Shown in pieces: positions 1-12,310 of a stretch of DNA of 64,000 nucleotides. This stretch comes from Saposhnikovia divaricata. Taxonomy: Eukaryota; Streptophyta; Magnoliopsida; Apiales; Apiaceae. The translations under genes were made by a program, and so were the position numbers. The notes below the pieces were generated by a model. The model was not told the DNA's origin. It ran no database searches and was given only the letters and a program-made list of their open reading frames with translations. The stretch lies in assembly GCA_036435485.1 (NCBI GenBank), contig CM071596.1:142117501-142181500 (forward strand). The letters run 5' to 3'. Position 1 is the first letter of the stretch. Every line of letters begins with the position of its first letter.

Positions 1-3000
1 AAAAATATTTCTCGAAGACCCAACCGTAAGGGCATTAAGATCCATCATTTTTAATGTTATTCCCAAAATTTTTAAAAAAAATTATTTGATTGGGTAATTG
101 AACGGTCAACTAGTACTTTCACCGGAATCCCTAAACAGGGTTTCGTCAGGGTTTAAGGATTCGATTTTTTAAAAATATTTCTCGAAGATCCAACCATACG
201 GGCATCAATATCCATCTTTTTTAATTTTATTCCCAAAATTGTATAAAAAATTATTTGATTGGGTAATTAAACGGTCAACTAGTACTATGATCGGAACCCC
301 TAAACAGGGTTTCGTTAGGGTTTATGGATTCGATTTTTTAAAAAATATTTCTCGAAGACTCAATCGTACAGGCATCAAGATCCATCATTTTTAATGTTAT
401 TCCCAAAATTTCAAAAAAAAATATTTGATTGGGTAATTGAACGATCAACTAGTTGTTTGACCGGAATCCCTAAACAGGGTTTCGTCAGGGCTTAAGGATT
501 CAATTTTTTGAAAAATATTTTTCAAAGACCCAAACGTACGGGTATCAAGATCCATCATTTTTAATGTTATTCCCAAAATTTTAGAAAAAAAACTATTTGA
601 TTGGGTAATTGAACGGTCAACTAGTACTTTGACCGGAACCCCTAAACAGGGTTTCGTCAGGGTTTAAGGATTCGATTTTTTAAAAAATATTTCTCGAAGA
701 CCCAACCATACGGGCATCAAGATCCATCATTTTTAACGTTAGTCCCAAAATTTAAAAAAAATTATATGATTGGGTAATTGAACGGTGAACTAGTACTTTG
801 ACCGGAACCCCTAAACAGGGTTTCGTCATGGTTTAAGGATTCGATTTTTTAAAAAATATTTCTCGAAGATCTAACCGTACGGGCATCAAGATCCATCATT
901 TTTAATGTTATTCCCAAAATTTCAAAAAAAAAATTTATTTGATTGGGTAATTGAACGGTCAACTAGTACTTTGACCGGAACCCCTAAACAGGGTTTCGTC
1001 TGGGTTTAAGGATTCGATATTTTAAAAATTATTTGTCGTAGACCCAACCGTACGGGCATCAAGATCCATCATTTTTAATGTTATTCCCAAAATTTGAAAA
1101 AAAATTATTTGAATGGGTAATTGAACGGTCAACTAGTACTTTGACCAGAACCCCTAAACAGGGTTTCGTCACGGTTTAAGGATTCAATTTTTTAAAAATT
1201 ATTTCTCGATGACTCAACCATGCAGGCATCAAGATACATCATTTTTAATGTCATTCCGAAAATTTCAAAAAAAATTATTTGATGGGGTAATTGAACGGTC
1301 AACTAGTACTTTGATTGGAACCCCTAAACACGGTTTCGTCAGGATTTATTGATTCGATTTTTTAAAAAATATTTCTCGATGACTTAATCATACAGGCATC
1401 AAGATCCATCATTTTTAATGTTATTCCCAAAATTTCAAAAAAAAAAATTATTTGTTTGGGTAATTGAACGATCAACTAGTAGTTTGACCGAAATCCCTAA
1501 ACAGGGTTTCGTCAGGGTTTAAGGATTCGATTTTTTAAAAACTATTTCTCGAAGACCCAACCATACGAGCATCCAGATCCATCATTTTTAATGTTATTCC
1601 CAAAATTTCAAAAAAAATTATTTGATTGGGTAATTGAACGGTCAACTAGTACTTTGACCGGAACCCCTAAATAGGGTTTTATCAGGGAAGGATTCAATTT
1701 TTTAAAACTTATTTCTCGAAGACTCAACCGTACAGGCATCAAGATCCATCATTTTTAATGTTATTCCCAAAATTTCAAAAAAAAAATTATTTGATTGGGT
1801 AATTGAACGGTCAACTAGTACTTTGACCGGAAGCCCTAAACTAGGTTTCGTCAGGGTTTAAGGATTCGATTTTTTAAAAAAAAAATTCTCGGAGAGCCAA
1901 CTTACGGGCATCAAGATCCATCATTTTTAATGTTATTCCCAAAATTTAAATAAAATTATTTGATTGGGTAATTTAACGATCAACTAGTACTTTGACCGGA
2001 ACCCCTGAACAGGGTTTCGTCAGGGTTTAAGGATTCGATTTTTAAAAAAATATTTCTCAAAGACACAACCGTAAGGGCATTAAGATCCATCATTTTTAAT
2101 GTTATTCCCAAAATTTCAAAAAAAAATTATTTGATTGGGTAATTGAACGGTCAAATAGTACTTTGACCGGAACCCCTAAATAGGGTTTCATCAGGGTTCA
2201 AGGATTCAATTTTTTAAAAATTATTTCTCGAAGACTCAACCATACAGGCATCAAGATCCATCATTTTTAATGTTATTCCCAAAATTTCAAAAAAAAATTA
2301 TCTGATTGAGTAATTGAACGGTCAACTAGTACTTTGGCCGGAACCTCTAAACAGGGTTTCGTCAGAGTTTAAGGATTCGATTTTTAAAAAAAATTCTCGG
2401 AGACCCAACTGTACGGGCATCAAGATCCATCATTTTTAATGTTATTCCCAAAATTTAAAAAAAAATTATTTGATTGGGTAATTTATCGGTCAACTAGTAC
2501 TTTGACCGGAACCCTTGAACAGGGTTTCGTCAGGGTTTAAAGATTCGATTTTTAAAAAAATATTTCTCGAAGACCCAACCGTAAGGGCATTAAGATCCAT
2601 CATTTTTAATGTTATTCCCAAAATTTTAAAAAAAAAATTATTTGATTGGGTAATTGAACGGTCAACTAGTACTTTCACCGGAATCCCTAAACAGGGTTTC
2701 GTTAGGGTTTAAGGATTCGATTTTTGAAAAATATTTCTCGAAGATCCAACCGTATGGGCATCAATATCCATCATTTTTAATGTTATTCCCAAAATTTCAA
2801 AAAAAAATTATTTGATTGGGTAATTGAACGGTCAACTAGTACTATGATCGGAACCCCTAAACAGGGTTTCGTTAAGGTTTATGGATTCGATTTTTTAAAA
2901 AATATTTCTCGAAGACTCAATCGTACAGGCATCAAGATCAATCATTTTTAATGTTATTCCCAAAATTTCAAAAAAAAATTATTTGATTGTGTAATTGAAC

Positions 3001-4000
3001 GATCAACTAGTAGTTTGACCGGAATCTTTAAACAGGGTTTCATTAGGGCTTAAGGATTCGATTTTTTAAAAAATATTTTTCGAAGACCCAACCGTAAGGG
3101 CATAAAGATCCATCATTTTTAATGTTATTCCCAAAATTTTAAAAAAAAAATTATTTGATTGGGTAATTGAACGGTCAACTAGTACTTTGATAGGAACCCC
3201 TACACAGGGTTTCGTTAAGGTTTAAGGATTCGATTTTTTTAAAAATATTTCTCGGAGACCCAACCATACGGGCATCAAGATCCATCATTTTTAATGTTAT
3301 TCCCAAAATTTTAAAAAAAATTTATATGATTGGGTAATTGAACGGTGAACTAGTACTTTGACCGGAACCTCTAAACAGGGTTTCGTCATGGTTTAAGGAT
3401 TCGAATTTTTAAAAAATATTTCTCGAAGATCTAACCATACGGGCATCAAGATCCATCATTTTTAATGTTATTCCCAAAATTTCAAAAAAAAAATTATTTG
3501 ATTGGGTAATTGAACGGTCAACTAGTACTTTGATCGGAACCCCTAAACAAGGTTTCGTCAGGGTTTAAGGATTCAATTTTTTAAAAATTATTTCTCGTAG
3601 ACCCAACCGTACGGGCATCAAGATCCACCATTTTTAATGTTATTCCCAAAATTAAAAAAAATTATTTGAATGGGTAATTGAACGGTCAACTAGTACTTTG
3701 ACCGGAACCCCTAAAAAGGGTTTCGTCACGGTTTAAGGATTCAATTTTTTAAAAATTATTTCTCGATGACTCAACCATGCAGGCATCAAGATATATCATT
3801 TTTAATGTCATTCCCAAAATTTCAAAAAAATTATTTGATGGGGTAATTGAACGGTCAACTAGTACTTTGATTGCAACCTCTAAATAGGGTTTCGTCAGGG
3901 TTTATGGATTCGATTTTTTAAAAAATATTTCACGAAGACTCAATAGTACAGGCATCAAGATCCATCATTTTTAATGTTATTACCAAAATTTCAAAAAAAA
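1..4000 (+). repeat. 15-monomer HOR, partly degraded (two copies)
   Basis: Positions 1-~1440 align in order with ~2557-4000, an offset of about 2.56 kb or 15 monomers. Shared private variants support this: GGTGAACTAGTAC at ~784 and ~3344, TCATGGTTTAAGG at ~826 and ~3386, and the TGCAGGCATCAAG monomer at ~1228 and ~3778. After ~1440/4000 the subtype order no longer matches. At 1860 and 2378 two similar CTCGGAGA-type monomers lie ~517 bp (three monomers) apart, a second smaller duplication inside the block. Copies here differ by more scattered substitutions than those at 18-35 kb, so this looks like an older or less homogenised part. Confidence 0.75.
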
Positions 4001-7000
4001 AATTTATTTGATTGGGTAATTGAACGGTCAACTAGTACTTTGACCGGAACCCCTAAATAGGGTTTCATCAGGGTTCAAGGATTCAATTTTTTAAAAATTA
4101 TTTCTCAAAGACTCAAACGTATAGGCATCAAGATCCATCATTTTTAATGTTATTCCCAAAATTTCAAAAAAAAAATTATTTGATTGTGTAGTTGAACGGT
4201 CAACTAGTACTTTGACCGGAACCCCTAAACAGGGTTTCGTCAGGGTTTAAGGATTCAATTTTTTAAAAAAAAAATTCTCGGAGACCGAACTGTACGGGCA
4301 TCAAGATCCATCATTTTTAATGTTATTCCCAAAATTTAAAAAAAAAATATTTGATTGGGTAATTTAACGGTCAACTAGTACTTTGACCGGAACCCTTGAA
4401 CAGGGTTTCGTCAGGGTTTAAGGATTCGATTTTTAAAAAAAAAAAAATTCTCGGAGACCGAACTGTACAGGCATCAAAATCCATCATTTTTAATGTTATT
4501 CCCAAAATTTAAAAAAAAATATTTGATTGGGTAATTTAAAGGTGAACTAGTACTTTGATCGGAACCCCTGAACAGGGTTTCATCAGGGTTTAAGGATTCG
4601 ATTTTTAAAAAAATATTTCTCGAAGACCCAACCGTATGGGCATTAACATCCATCATTTTTAATGTTATTCCCAAAATTTTAAAAAAAAATTATTTGATTG
4701 GGTAATTGAACGGTCAACTAGTACTTTCACTGGAATCCCTAAACAGGGTTTCGTCCGGGTTTAAGGATTCGATTTTTTAAAAATATTTCTCGAAGATCCA
4801 ACCGTACGGGCATCAATATCCATCATTTTTAATTTTATTCCCAAAATTTAAATTTTTTTTTATTTGATTGGGTAATTGAACGGTCAACTAGTACTACGAT
4901 CGGAACCCCTAAACAAAGCTTCGTCAGGGTTTACGGATACGATTTTTTAAAAAATATTTCTTGAAGACTCAATCGTACAGGCATCAAGATCCATCATTTT
5001 TAATGTTATTACCAAAATTTCAAAAAAAAAATTATTTGATTGGGTAATTGAACGATCAACTAGTAGTTTGACCGGAATCCCTAAACAGGGTTTCGTCAGG
5101 GCTTAAGGATTCGATTTTTTAAAAAATGTTTTTCGAAGACCCAACCGTACGGGCATCAAGATCCATCATTTTTAATGTTATTCTCAAAATTTTAAAAAAA
5201 AAATTATTTGATTGGGTAATTGAACGGTCAACTAGTACTTTGACCGGAACCCCTAAACAGGGTTTCGTCAGGGTTTAAGGATTCGATATTTATTAAAATT
5301 ATTTCTCGAAGACCCAACCGTAAGGGCATTAAGATCCATCATTTTTAATGTTATTCCCAAAATTTTTAAAAAAAAATATTTGATTGGGTAATTGAACGGT
5401 CAACTAGTACTTTCACCGGAATCCTAAAACAGGGTTTCGTCAGGGTTTAAGGATTCGATTTTTTAAAAAATATTTCTCGAAGATCCAACCGTACGGGTAT
5501 CAATATCCATCATTTTTAATGTTATTTCCAAAATTGTAAAAAAAAGTATTTGATTAGGTAATTGAACGGTCAACTAGTACTATGATCGGAACCCCTAAAC
5601 AGGGTTTCGTTAGGGTTTATGGATTCGATTTTTTAAAAAATATTTCTCAAAGACTCAATTGTACAGGCATCAAGATCCATCATTTTTAATGTTATTCCCA
5701 AAATTTCAAAAAAAAATTATTTGATTGGGTAATTGAACGATCAACTAGTAATTTGACCGGAATCCCTAAACAGGGTTTCGTCAGGGTTTAAGGATTCGAT
5801 TTTTTAAAAAATATTTCTCGAAGACCAAACCATACGAGCATCAAGATCCATCATTTTTAATGTTATTCCCAAAATTTCAAAAAAAAAAAATTATTTGATT
5901 GGGAAATTGAACGGTCAACTAGTACTTTGACCGGAACCCCTAAATAGGGTTTCATCAGGGTTCAAGGATTCAATTTTTTAAAAATTATTTCTCGAAGACT
6001 CAAAAGTATAGGCATCAAGATCCATCATTTTTAATGTTATTCCCAAAATTTCAAAAAAAAATTATTTGATTGTGTAGTTGAACGGTCAACTAGTACTTTG
6101 ACCGGAACCCCTAAACAGGGTTTCGTCAGGGTTTAAGGATTCAATTTTTAAAAAAAAAAATTCTCGGAGACCGAACTGTACGGGCATCAAGATCCATCAT
6201 TTTTAATGTTATTCCCAAAATTTAAAAAAAAAATATTTGATCGGGTAATTTAACGGTCAACTAGTACTTTGACCGGAACCCTTGAACAGGGTTTCGTCAG
6301 GGTTTAAGGATTCGATTTTTAAAAAAAAAAAATTTCTCGGAGACTGAACTGTACAGGCATCAAAATCCATCATTTTTAATGTTATTCCCAAAATTTTAAA
6401 AAAAATATTTGATTGGGTAATTTAAAGGTGAACTAGTACTTTGATCGGAACCCCTGAACAGGGTTTCATCAGGGTTTAAGGATTCGATTTTTAAAAAAAT
6501 ATTTCTCGAAGACCCAACCGTATGGGCATTAAGATCCATCATTTTTAATGTTATTCCCAAAATTTTAAAAAAAAATTATTTGATTGGGTAATTGAACGGT
6601 CAACTAGTACTTTCACTGGAATCCCTAAACAGGGTTTCGTCCGGGTTTAAGGATTCGATATTTTAAAAATATTTCTCGAAGATCCAACCGTACGGGCATC
6701 AATATCCATCATTTTTAATTTTATTCCCAAAATTTAAATTTTTTTTTATTTGATTGGGTAATTGAACGGTCAACTAGTACTATGATCGGAACCCCTAAAC
6801 AAAGCTTCGTCAGGGTTTACGGATACGATTTTTTAAAAAATATTTCTTGAAGACTCAATCGTACAGGCATCAAGATCCATCATTTTTAATGTTATTCCCA
6901 AAATTTCAAAAAAAAAATTATTTGATTGGGTAATTGAACGATCAACTAGTAGTTTGACCGGAATCCCTAAACAGGGTTTCGTCAGGGCTTAAGGATTCGA

Positions 7001-7860
7001 TTTTTTAAAAAATGTTTTTCGAAGACCCAACCGTACGGGCATCAAGATCCATCATTTTTAATGTTATTCTCAAAATTTTAAAAAAAAAATTATTTGATTG
7101 GGTAATTGAACGGTCAACTAGTACTTTGACCGGAACCCCTAAACAGGGTTTCGTCAGGGTTTAAGGATTCGATATTTATTAAAATTATTTCTTGAAGACC
7201 CAACCGTAAGGGCATTAAGATCCATCATTTTTAATGTTATTCCCAAAATTTTTTTAAAAAAAATATTTGATTGGGTAATTGAACGGTCAACTAGAACTTT
7301 CACCGGAATCCCTAAACAGGGTTTCGTCAGGGTTTAAGGATTCGATTTTTTAAAAAATATTTCTCGAAGATCCAACCGTACGGGTATCAATATCCATCAT
7401 TTTTAATGTTATTTCCAAAATTGTAAAAAAAAGGTATTTGATTAGGTAATTGAACGGTCAACTAGTACTATGATCGGAACCCCTAAACAGGGTTTCGTCA
7501 GGGTTTATGGATTCGATTTTTTAAAAAATATTTCTCAAAGACTCAATTGTACAGGCATCAAGATCCATCATTTTTAATGTTATTCCCAAAATTTCAAAAA
7601 AAAAAAATTATTTGATTGGGTAATTGAACGATCAACTAGTAGTTTGACCGGAATCCCTAAACAGGGTTTCGTCAGGGTTTAAGGATTCGATTTTTTAAAA
7701 AATATTTCTCGAAGACCAAACCATACGAGCATCAAGATCCATCATTTTTAATGTTATTCCCAAAATTTCAAAAAAAAAATTTATTTGATTGGGAAATTGA
7801 ACGGTCAACTTGTACTTTGACCGGAACCCCTAAATAGGGTTTCATCAGGGTTCAAGGATT
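4000..7860 (+). repeat. 11-monomer HOR (~1.885 kb), two copies
   Basis: About 4000-5970 repeats at 5885-7860 with an offset of ~1884-1886 bp, close to 11 monomers. Markers shared by both copies are GATTGTGTAGTTGAACGG (~4181 and ~6068), CAGGCATCAAAATCC (~4468 and ~6354), the T-run variant of the A-tract (~4852 and ~6733) and GATATTTATTAAAATT (5285 and 7171). The GATATTTATT variant recurs as a once-per-unit marker through much of the window. Confidence 0.85.
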
Positions 7861-8036
7861 CGATTTTATAAAAATTATTTCTCGAAGACTCAACCGTACA
7901 GGCATCAAGATCCATCAATTTTAATGTTATTCCCAAAATTTCAAAAAAAAATTATTTGATTGGGTAATTGAACGGTCAACTAGTACTTTGACCGGAACCC
8001 TTGAACAGGGTTTCGTCAGGGTTTAAGGATTCGATT

Positions 8037-9745
8037 TTTTAAAAATTATTTCTCGTAGACCCAACCGTACAGGCATCAAGACCCATCATTTTTAATGTTA
8101 TTCCCAAAATTAAAAAAAAATATTTGAATGGGTAATTGAACGGTCAACTAGTACTTTGACCGGAACCCCTAAACAGGGTTTCGTCACGGTTTAAGGATTC
8201 AATTTTTTAAAAATTATTTCTCGATGACTCAACCATGCAGGCATCAAGATATATCATTTTTAATGTCATTCCCAAAATTTCAAAAAAAATTATTTGATGG
8301 GGTAATTGAACGGTCAACTAGTACTTTGATTGCAACCCCTAAACAGGGTTTCGTCAAGGTTTATGGATTCGATTTTCTAAAAAATATTTCTCGAAGACTC
8401 AATCGTAAAGGCATCAAGATCCATCATTTTTAATGTTATTACCAAAATTTCAAAAAAAAAAAATATTTGATTGGGTAATTGAACGATCAACTAGTAGTTT
8501 GACCGGAATCCCTAAACAGGGTTTCGTCAGGGTTTAAGGATTCAATTTTTTAAAAAATATTTCTCGAAGACCCAACCATACAAGCATCAAGATCCATCAT
8601 TTTTAATGTTATTCCCAAAATTTCAAAAAAAAATTATTTGATTGGGTAATTGAACGGTCAACTAGTACTTTGACCGGAACCCCTAAATAGGGTTTCATCA
8701 GGGTTCGAGGATTCGATTTTTTAAAAATTATTTCTCGAAGACTCAACCGTACAGGCATCAAGATCCATCAATTTTAATGTTATTCCCAAAATTTCAAAAA
8801 AAATTTATTTGATTGGGTAATTGAACGGTCAACTAGTACTTTGATCGGAACCCCTAAATAGGGTTTCGTCAGGGTTTAAGGATTCGATTTTTTAAAAATT
8901 ATTTCTCGTAGACCCAACCGTACGGGCATCAAGACCCAATTTTTTTAATGTTATTCCCAAAATTAAAAAAAAATTATTTGAATGGGTAATTGAACGGTCA
9001 ACTAGTACTTTGACCGGAACTCCTAAACAGGGTTTCGTCACGGTTTAAGGATTCAATTTTTTAAAAATTATTTCTCAATGACTCAACCATGCAGGCATCA
9101 AGATATATCATTTTTAATGTCATTCCCAAAATTTCAAAAAAAATTATTTGATGGGGTAATTGAATGGTCAACTAGTACTTTGATTGCAACCCCTAAACAA
9201 GGTTTCGTCAGGGTTTATGGATTCGATTTTTTAAAAAATATTTCTCGAAGACTCAATCATACAGGCATCAAGATCCATCATTTTTAATGTTATTACCAAA
9301 ATTTCAAAAAAAAAAAATATTTGATTGGGTAATTGATTGATCAACTAGTAGTTTGGCCGGAATCCTTAAACAGGGTTTCGTCAGGATTTAAGGATTCGAT
9401 TTTTTAAAAAATAAATCTCGAAGACCCAACCATACGAGCATCAAGATCCATCATTTTTAATGTTATTCCCAAAATTTCAAAAAAAAATTATTTGATTGGG
9501 TAATTGAACGGTCAACTAGTACTTTGACCGGAACCCCTAAATAGGGTTTCATCAAGGTTCAAGGATTCAATTTTTTAAAAATTATTTCTGGAAGACTCAA
9601 CCGTATAGGCATCAAGATCCATCATTTTTAATGTTATTCCCAAAATTTCAAAATAAAATTATTTGATGGGGTAATTGAACGGTCAACTAGTACTTTGACC
9701 GGAACCCCTAAACAGGGTTTCGTCAGGGTTTAAGGATTCGATTTT
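8037..9745 (+). repeat. 5-monomer tandem duplication (~854 bp)
   Basis: The run of subtypes starting with the CTCGTAGACCC monomer at ~8050 repeats at ~8905. The TGCAGGCATCAAG/TCATTCCC monomer is followed by a GATTGCAACCCC monomer in both units, at ~8235 and ~9089. An offset of ~854 bp equals five monomers. The second unit carries its own changes, for example GAATGGTCAAC at ~9163 where the first has GAACGGTCAAC. Confidence 0.8.
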
Positions 9746-12310
9746 TAAAAAAAAAATTCTCGGAGACCGAACTATACGGGCATCAAGATCCATCATTTTT
9801 AATGTTATTCACAAAATTTAAAAAAAAATATTTGATTGGGTAATTTAACGGTCAACTAGTACTTTGACCGGAACCCCTGAACAGGGTTTCATCAGGGTTT
9901 AAGGATTCGATTTTTAAAAAAATATTTCTCGAAGACCCAACCATAAGGGCATTAAGATCCATCATTTTTAATGTTATTCCCAAAATTTTAAAAAAAAAAT
10001 TATTTGATTGGGTAATTGAACGGTCAACTAGTACTTTCACTGGAATCCCTAAATAGGGTTTCGTCCGGGTTTAAGGATTCGATTTTTTAAAAATATTTCT
10101 CGAAGATCCAACCGTACGGGCATCAATATCCATCATTTTTAATTTTATTCCCAAAATTTAAAATTTTTTTTATTTGATTGGGTAATTGAACGGTCAACTA
10201 GTACTATGATCGGAACCCTAAACAAAGCTTCGTCAGGGTTTACAGATACGATTTTTTAAAAAATATTTCTCGAAGATCCAACCGTACGGGTATCAATATC
10301 CATTATTTTTAATGTTATTTCCAAAATTGTAAAAAAAAGTATTTGATTAGGTAATTGAACGGTCAACTAGTACTATGATCGGAACCCCTAAACAGGGTTT
10401 CGTCAGGGTTTATGGATTCGATTTTTTAAAAAATATTTCTCAAAGACTCAATTGTACAGGCATCAAGATCCATCATTTTTAATGTTATTCCCAAAATTTC
10501 AAAAAAAAAATTATTTGATTGGGTAATTGAACGATCAACTAGTAGTTTGACCGGAATCCCTAAACAGGGTTTCGTCAGGGTTTAAGGATTCAATTTTTTA
10601 AAAAATATTTCTCGAAGACCCAACCATACGAGCATCAAGATCCATCATTTTTAATGTTATTCCCAAAATTTAAAAAAAAAAATTATTTGATTGGGTAATT
10701 GAACGGTCAACTAGTACTTTGACCGGAACCCCTAAATAGGGTTTCATCAGGGTTCGAGGATTCGACTTTTTAAAAATTATTTCTCGAAGACTCAACCGTA
10801 CAGGCATCAAGATCCATCAATTTTAATGTTATTCCCAAAATTTCAAAAAAATTTATTTGATTGGGTAATTGAACGGTCAACTAGTACTTTGATCGGAACC
10901 CCTAAACAGGGTTTCGTCAGGGTTTAAGGATTCGATTTTTTGAAAATTATTTCTCGTAGACCCAACCGTACGGGCATCAAGACCCATCATTTTTAATGTT
11001 ATTCCCAAAATTAAAAAAAAATTATTTGAATGGGTAATTGAACGGTCAACTAGTACTTTGACCGGAACTCCTAAACAGGGTTTCGTCACGGTTTAAGGAT
11101 TCAATTTTTTAAAAATTATTTCTCGATGACTCAACCATGCAGGCATCAAGATATATCATTTTTAATGTCATTCCCAAAATTTCAAAAAAAATTATTTGAT
11201 GGGGTAATTGAATGGTCAACTAGTACTTTGATTGCAACCCCTAAACAGGGTTTCGTCAGGGTTTATGGATTCGATTTTTTAAAAAATATTTCTCGAAGAC
11301 TCAATCATACAGGCATCAAGATCCATCATTTTTAATGTTATTACCAAAATTTCAAAAAAAAAAATTATTTGATTGGGTAATTGAATGATCAACTAGTAGT
11401 TTGGCCGGAATCCTTAAACAGGGTTTCGTCAGGGTTTAAGGATTCGATTTTTTAAAAAATAATTCTCGAAGACCCAACCATACGAGCATCAAGATCCATC
11501 ATTTTTAATGTTATTCCCAAAATTTCAAAAAAAATTATTTTATTGGGTAATTGAACGGTCAACTAGTACTTTGACCGGAACCCCTAAATAGGGTTTCATC
11601 AGGGTTCAAGGATTCAATTTTTTAAAAATTATTTCTGGAAGACTCAACCGTATAGGCATCAAGATCCATCATTTTTAATGTTATTCCCAAAATTTCAAAA
11701 TAAAATTATTTGATGGGGTAATTGAACGGTCAACTAGTACTTTGACCGGAACCCCTAAACAGGGTTTCGTCAGGGTTTAAGGATTCGATTTTTAAAAAAA
11801 AAATTCTCAGAGACCGAACTATACGGGCATCAAGATCCATCATTTTTAATGTTATTCCCAAAATTTAAAAAAAATATTTGATTGGGTAATTTAACGATCA
11901 ACTAGTACTTTGACCGGAACCCCTGAACAGGGTTTCATCAGGGTTTAAGGATTCGATTTTTAAAAAAATATTTCTCGAAGACCCAACCGTAAGGGCATTA
12001 AGATCCATCATTTTTAATGTTATTCCCAAAATTTAAAAAAAAATTATTTGATTGGGTAATTGAACGGTCAACTAGTACTTTCACTGGAATCCCTAAATAG
12101 GGTTTCGTCCAGGTTTAAGGATTCGATTTTTTAAAAATATTTCTCGAAGATCCAACCGTACGGGCATCAATATCCATCATTTTTAATTTTATTCCCAAAA
12201 TTTAATTTTTTTTTATTTGATTGGGTAATTGAACGGTCAACTAGTACTATGATCGGAACCCCTAAACAAAGCTTCGTCAGGGTTTACAGATACGATTTTT
12301 TAAAAAAAAA
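8560..12310 (+). repeat. 12-monomer duplication (~2.05 kb)
   Basis: About 8560-10260 matches ~10610-12310 with an offset of about 2050 bp. Shared variants include CAGGGTTCGAGGATTCGA (~8700 and ~10750), GAATGGTCAAC in the TGCAGG-type monomer pair, TTTGGCCGGAATCC (~9352 and ~11400), ATTTCTGGAAGACTC (~9585 and ~11630) and the TTCAAAATAAAATT A-tract variant. This unit overlaps the 5-mer duplication, so the region has a nested history. Confidence 0.75.

Noticed and set aside
8224..8433. Recurring 62-70-codon open frames on both strands (for example 8224, 9078, 11126, 24280, 40852, 43922, 47674, 60145 plus; 2490, 9852, 10877 minus)
   Set aside because: They span parts of adjacent satellite monomers. 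A 171-bp monomer is a multiple of three, so a frame open in one copy stays open until an A-run changes length. No start context, codon bias or domain supports a gene.
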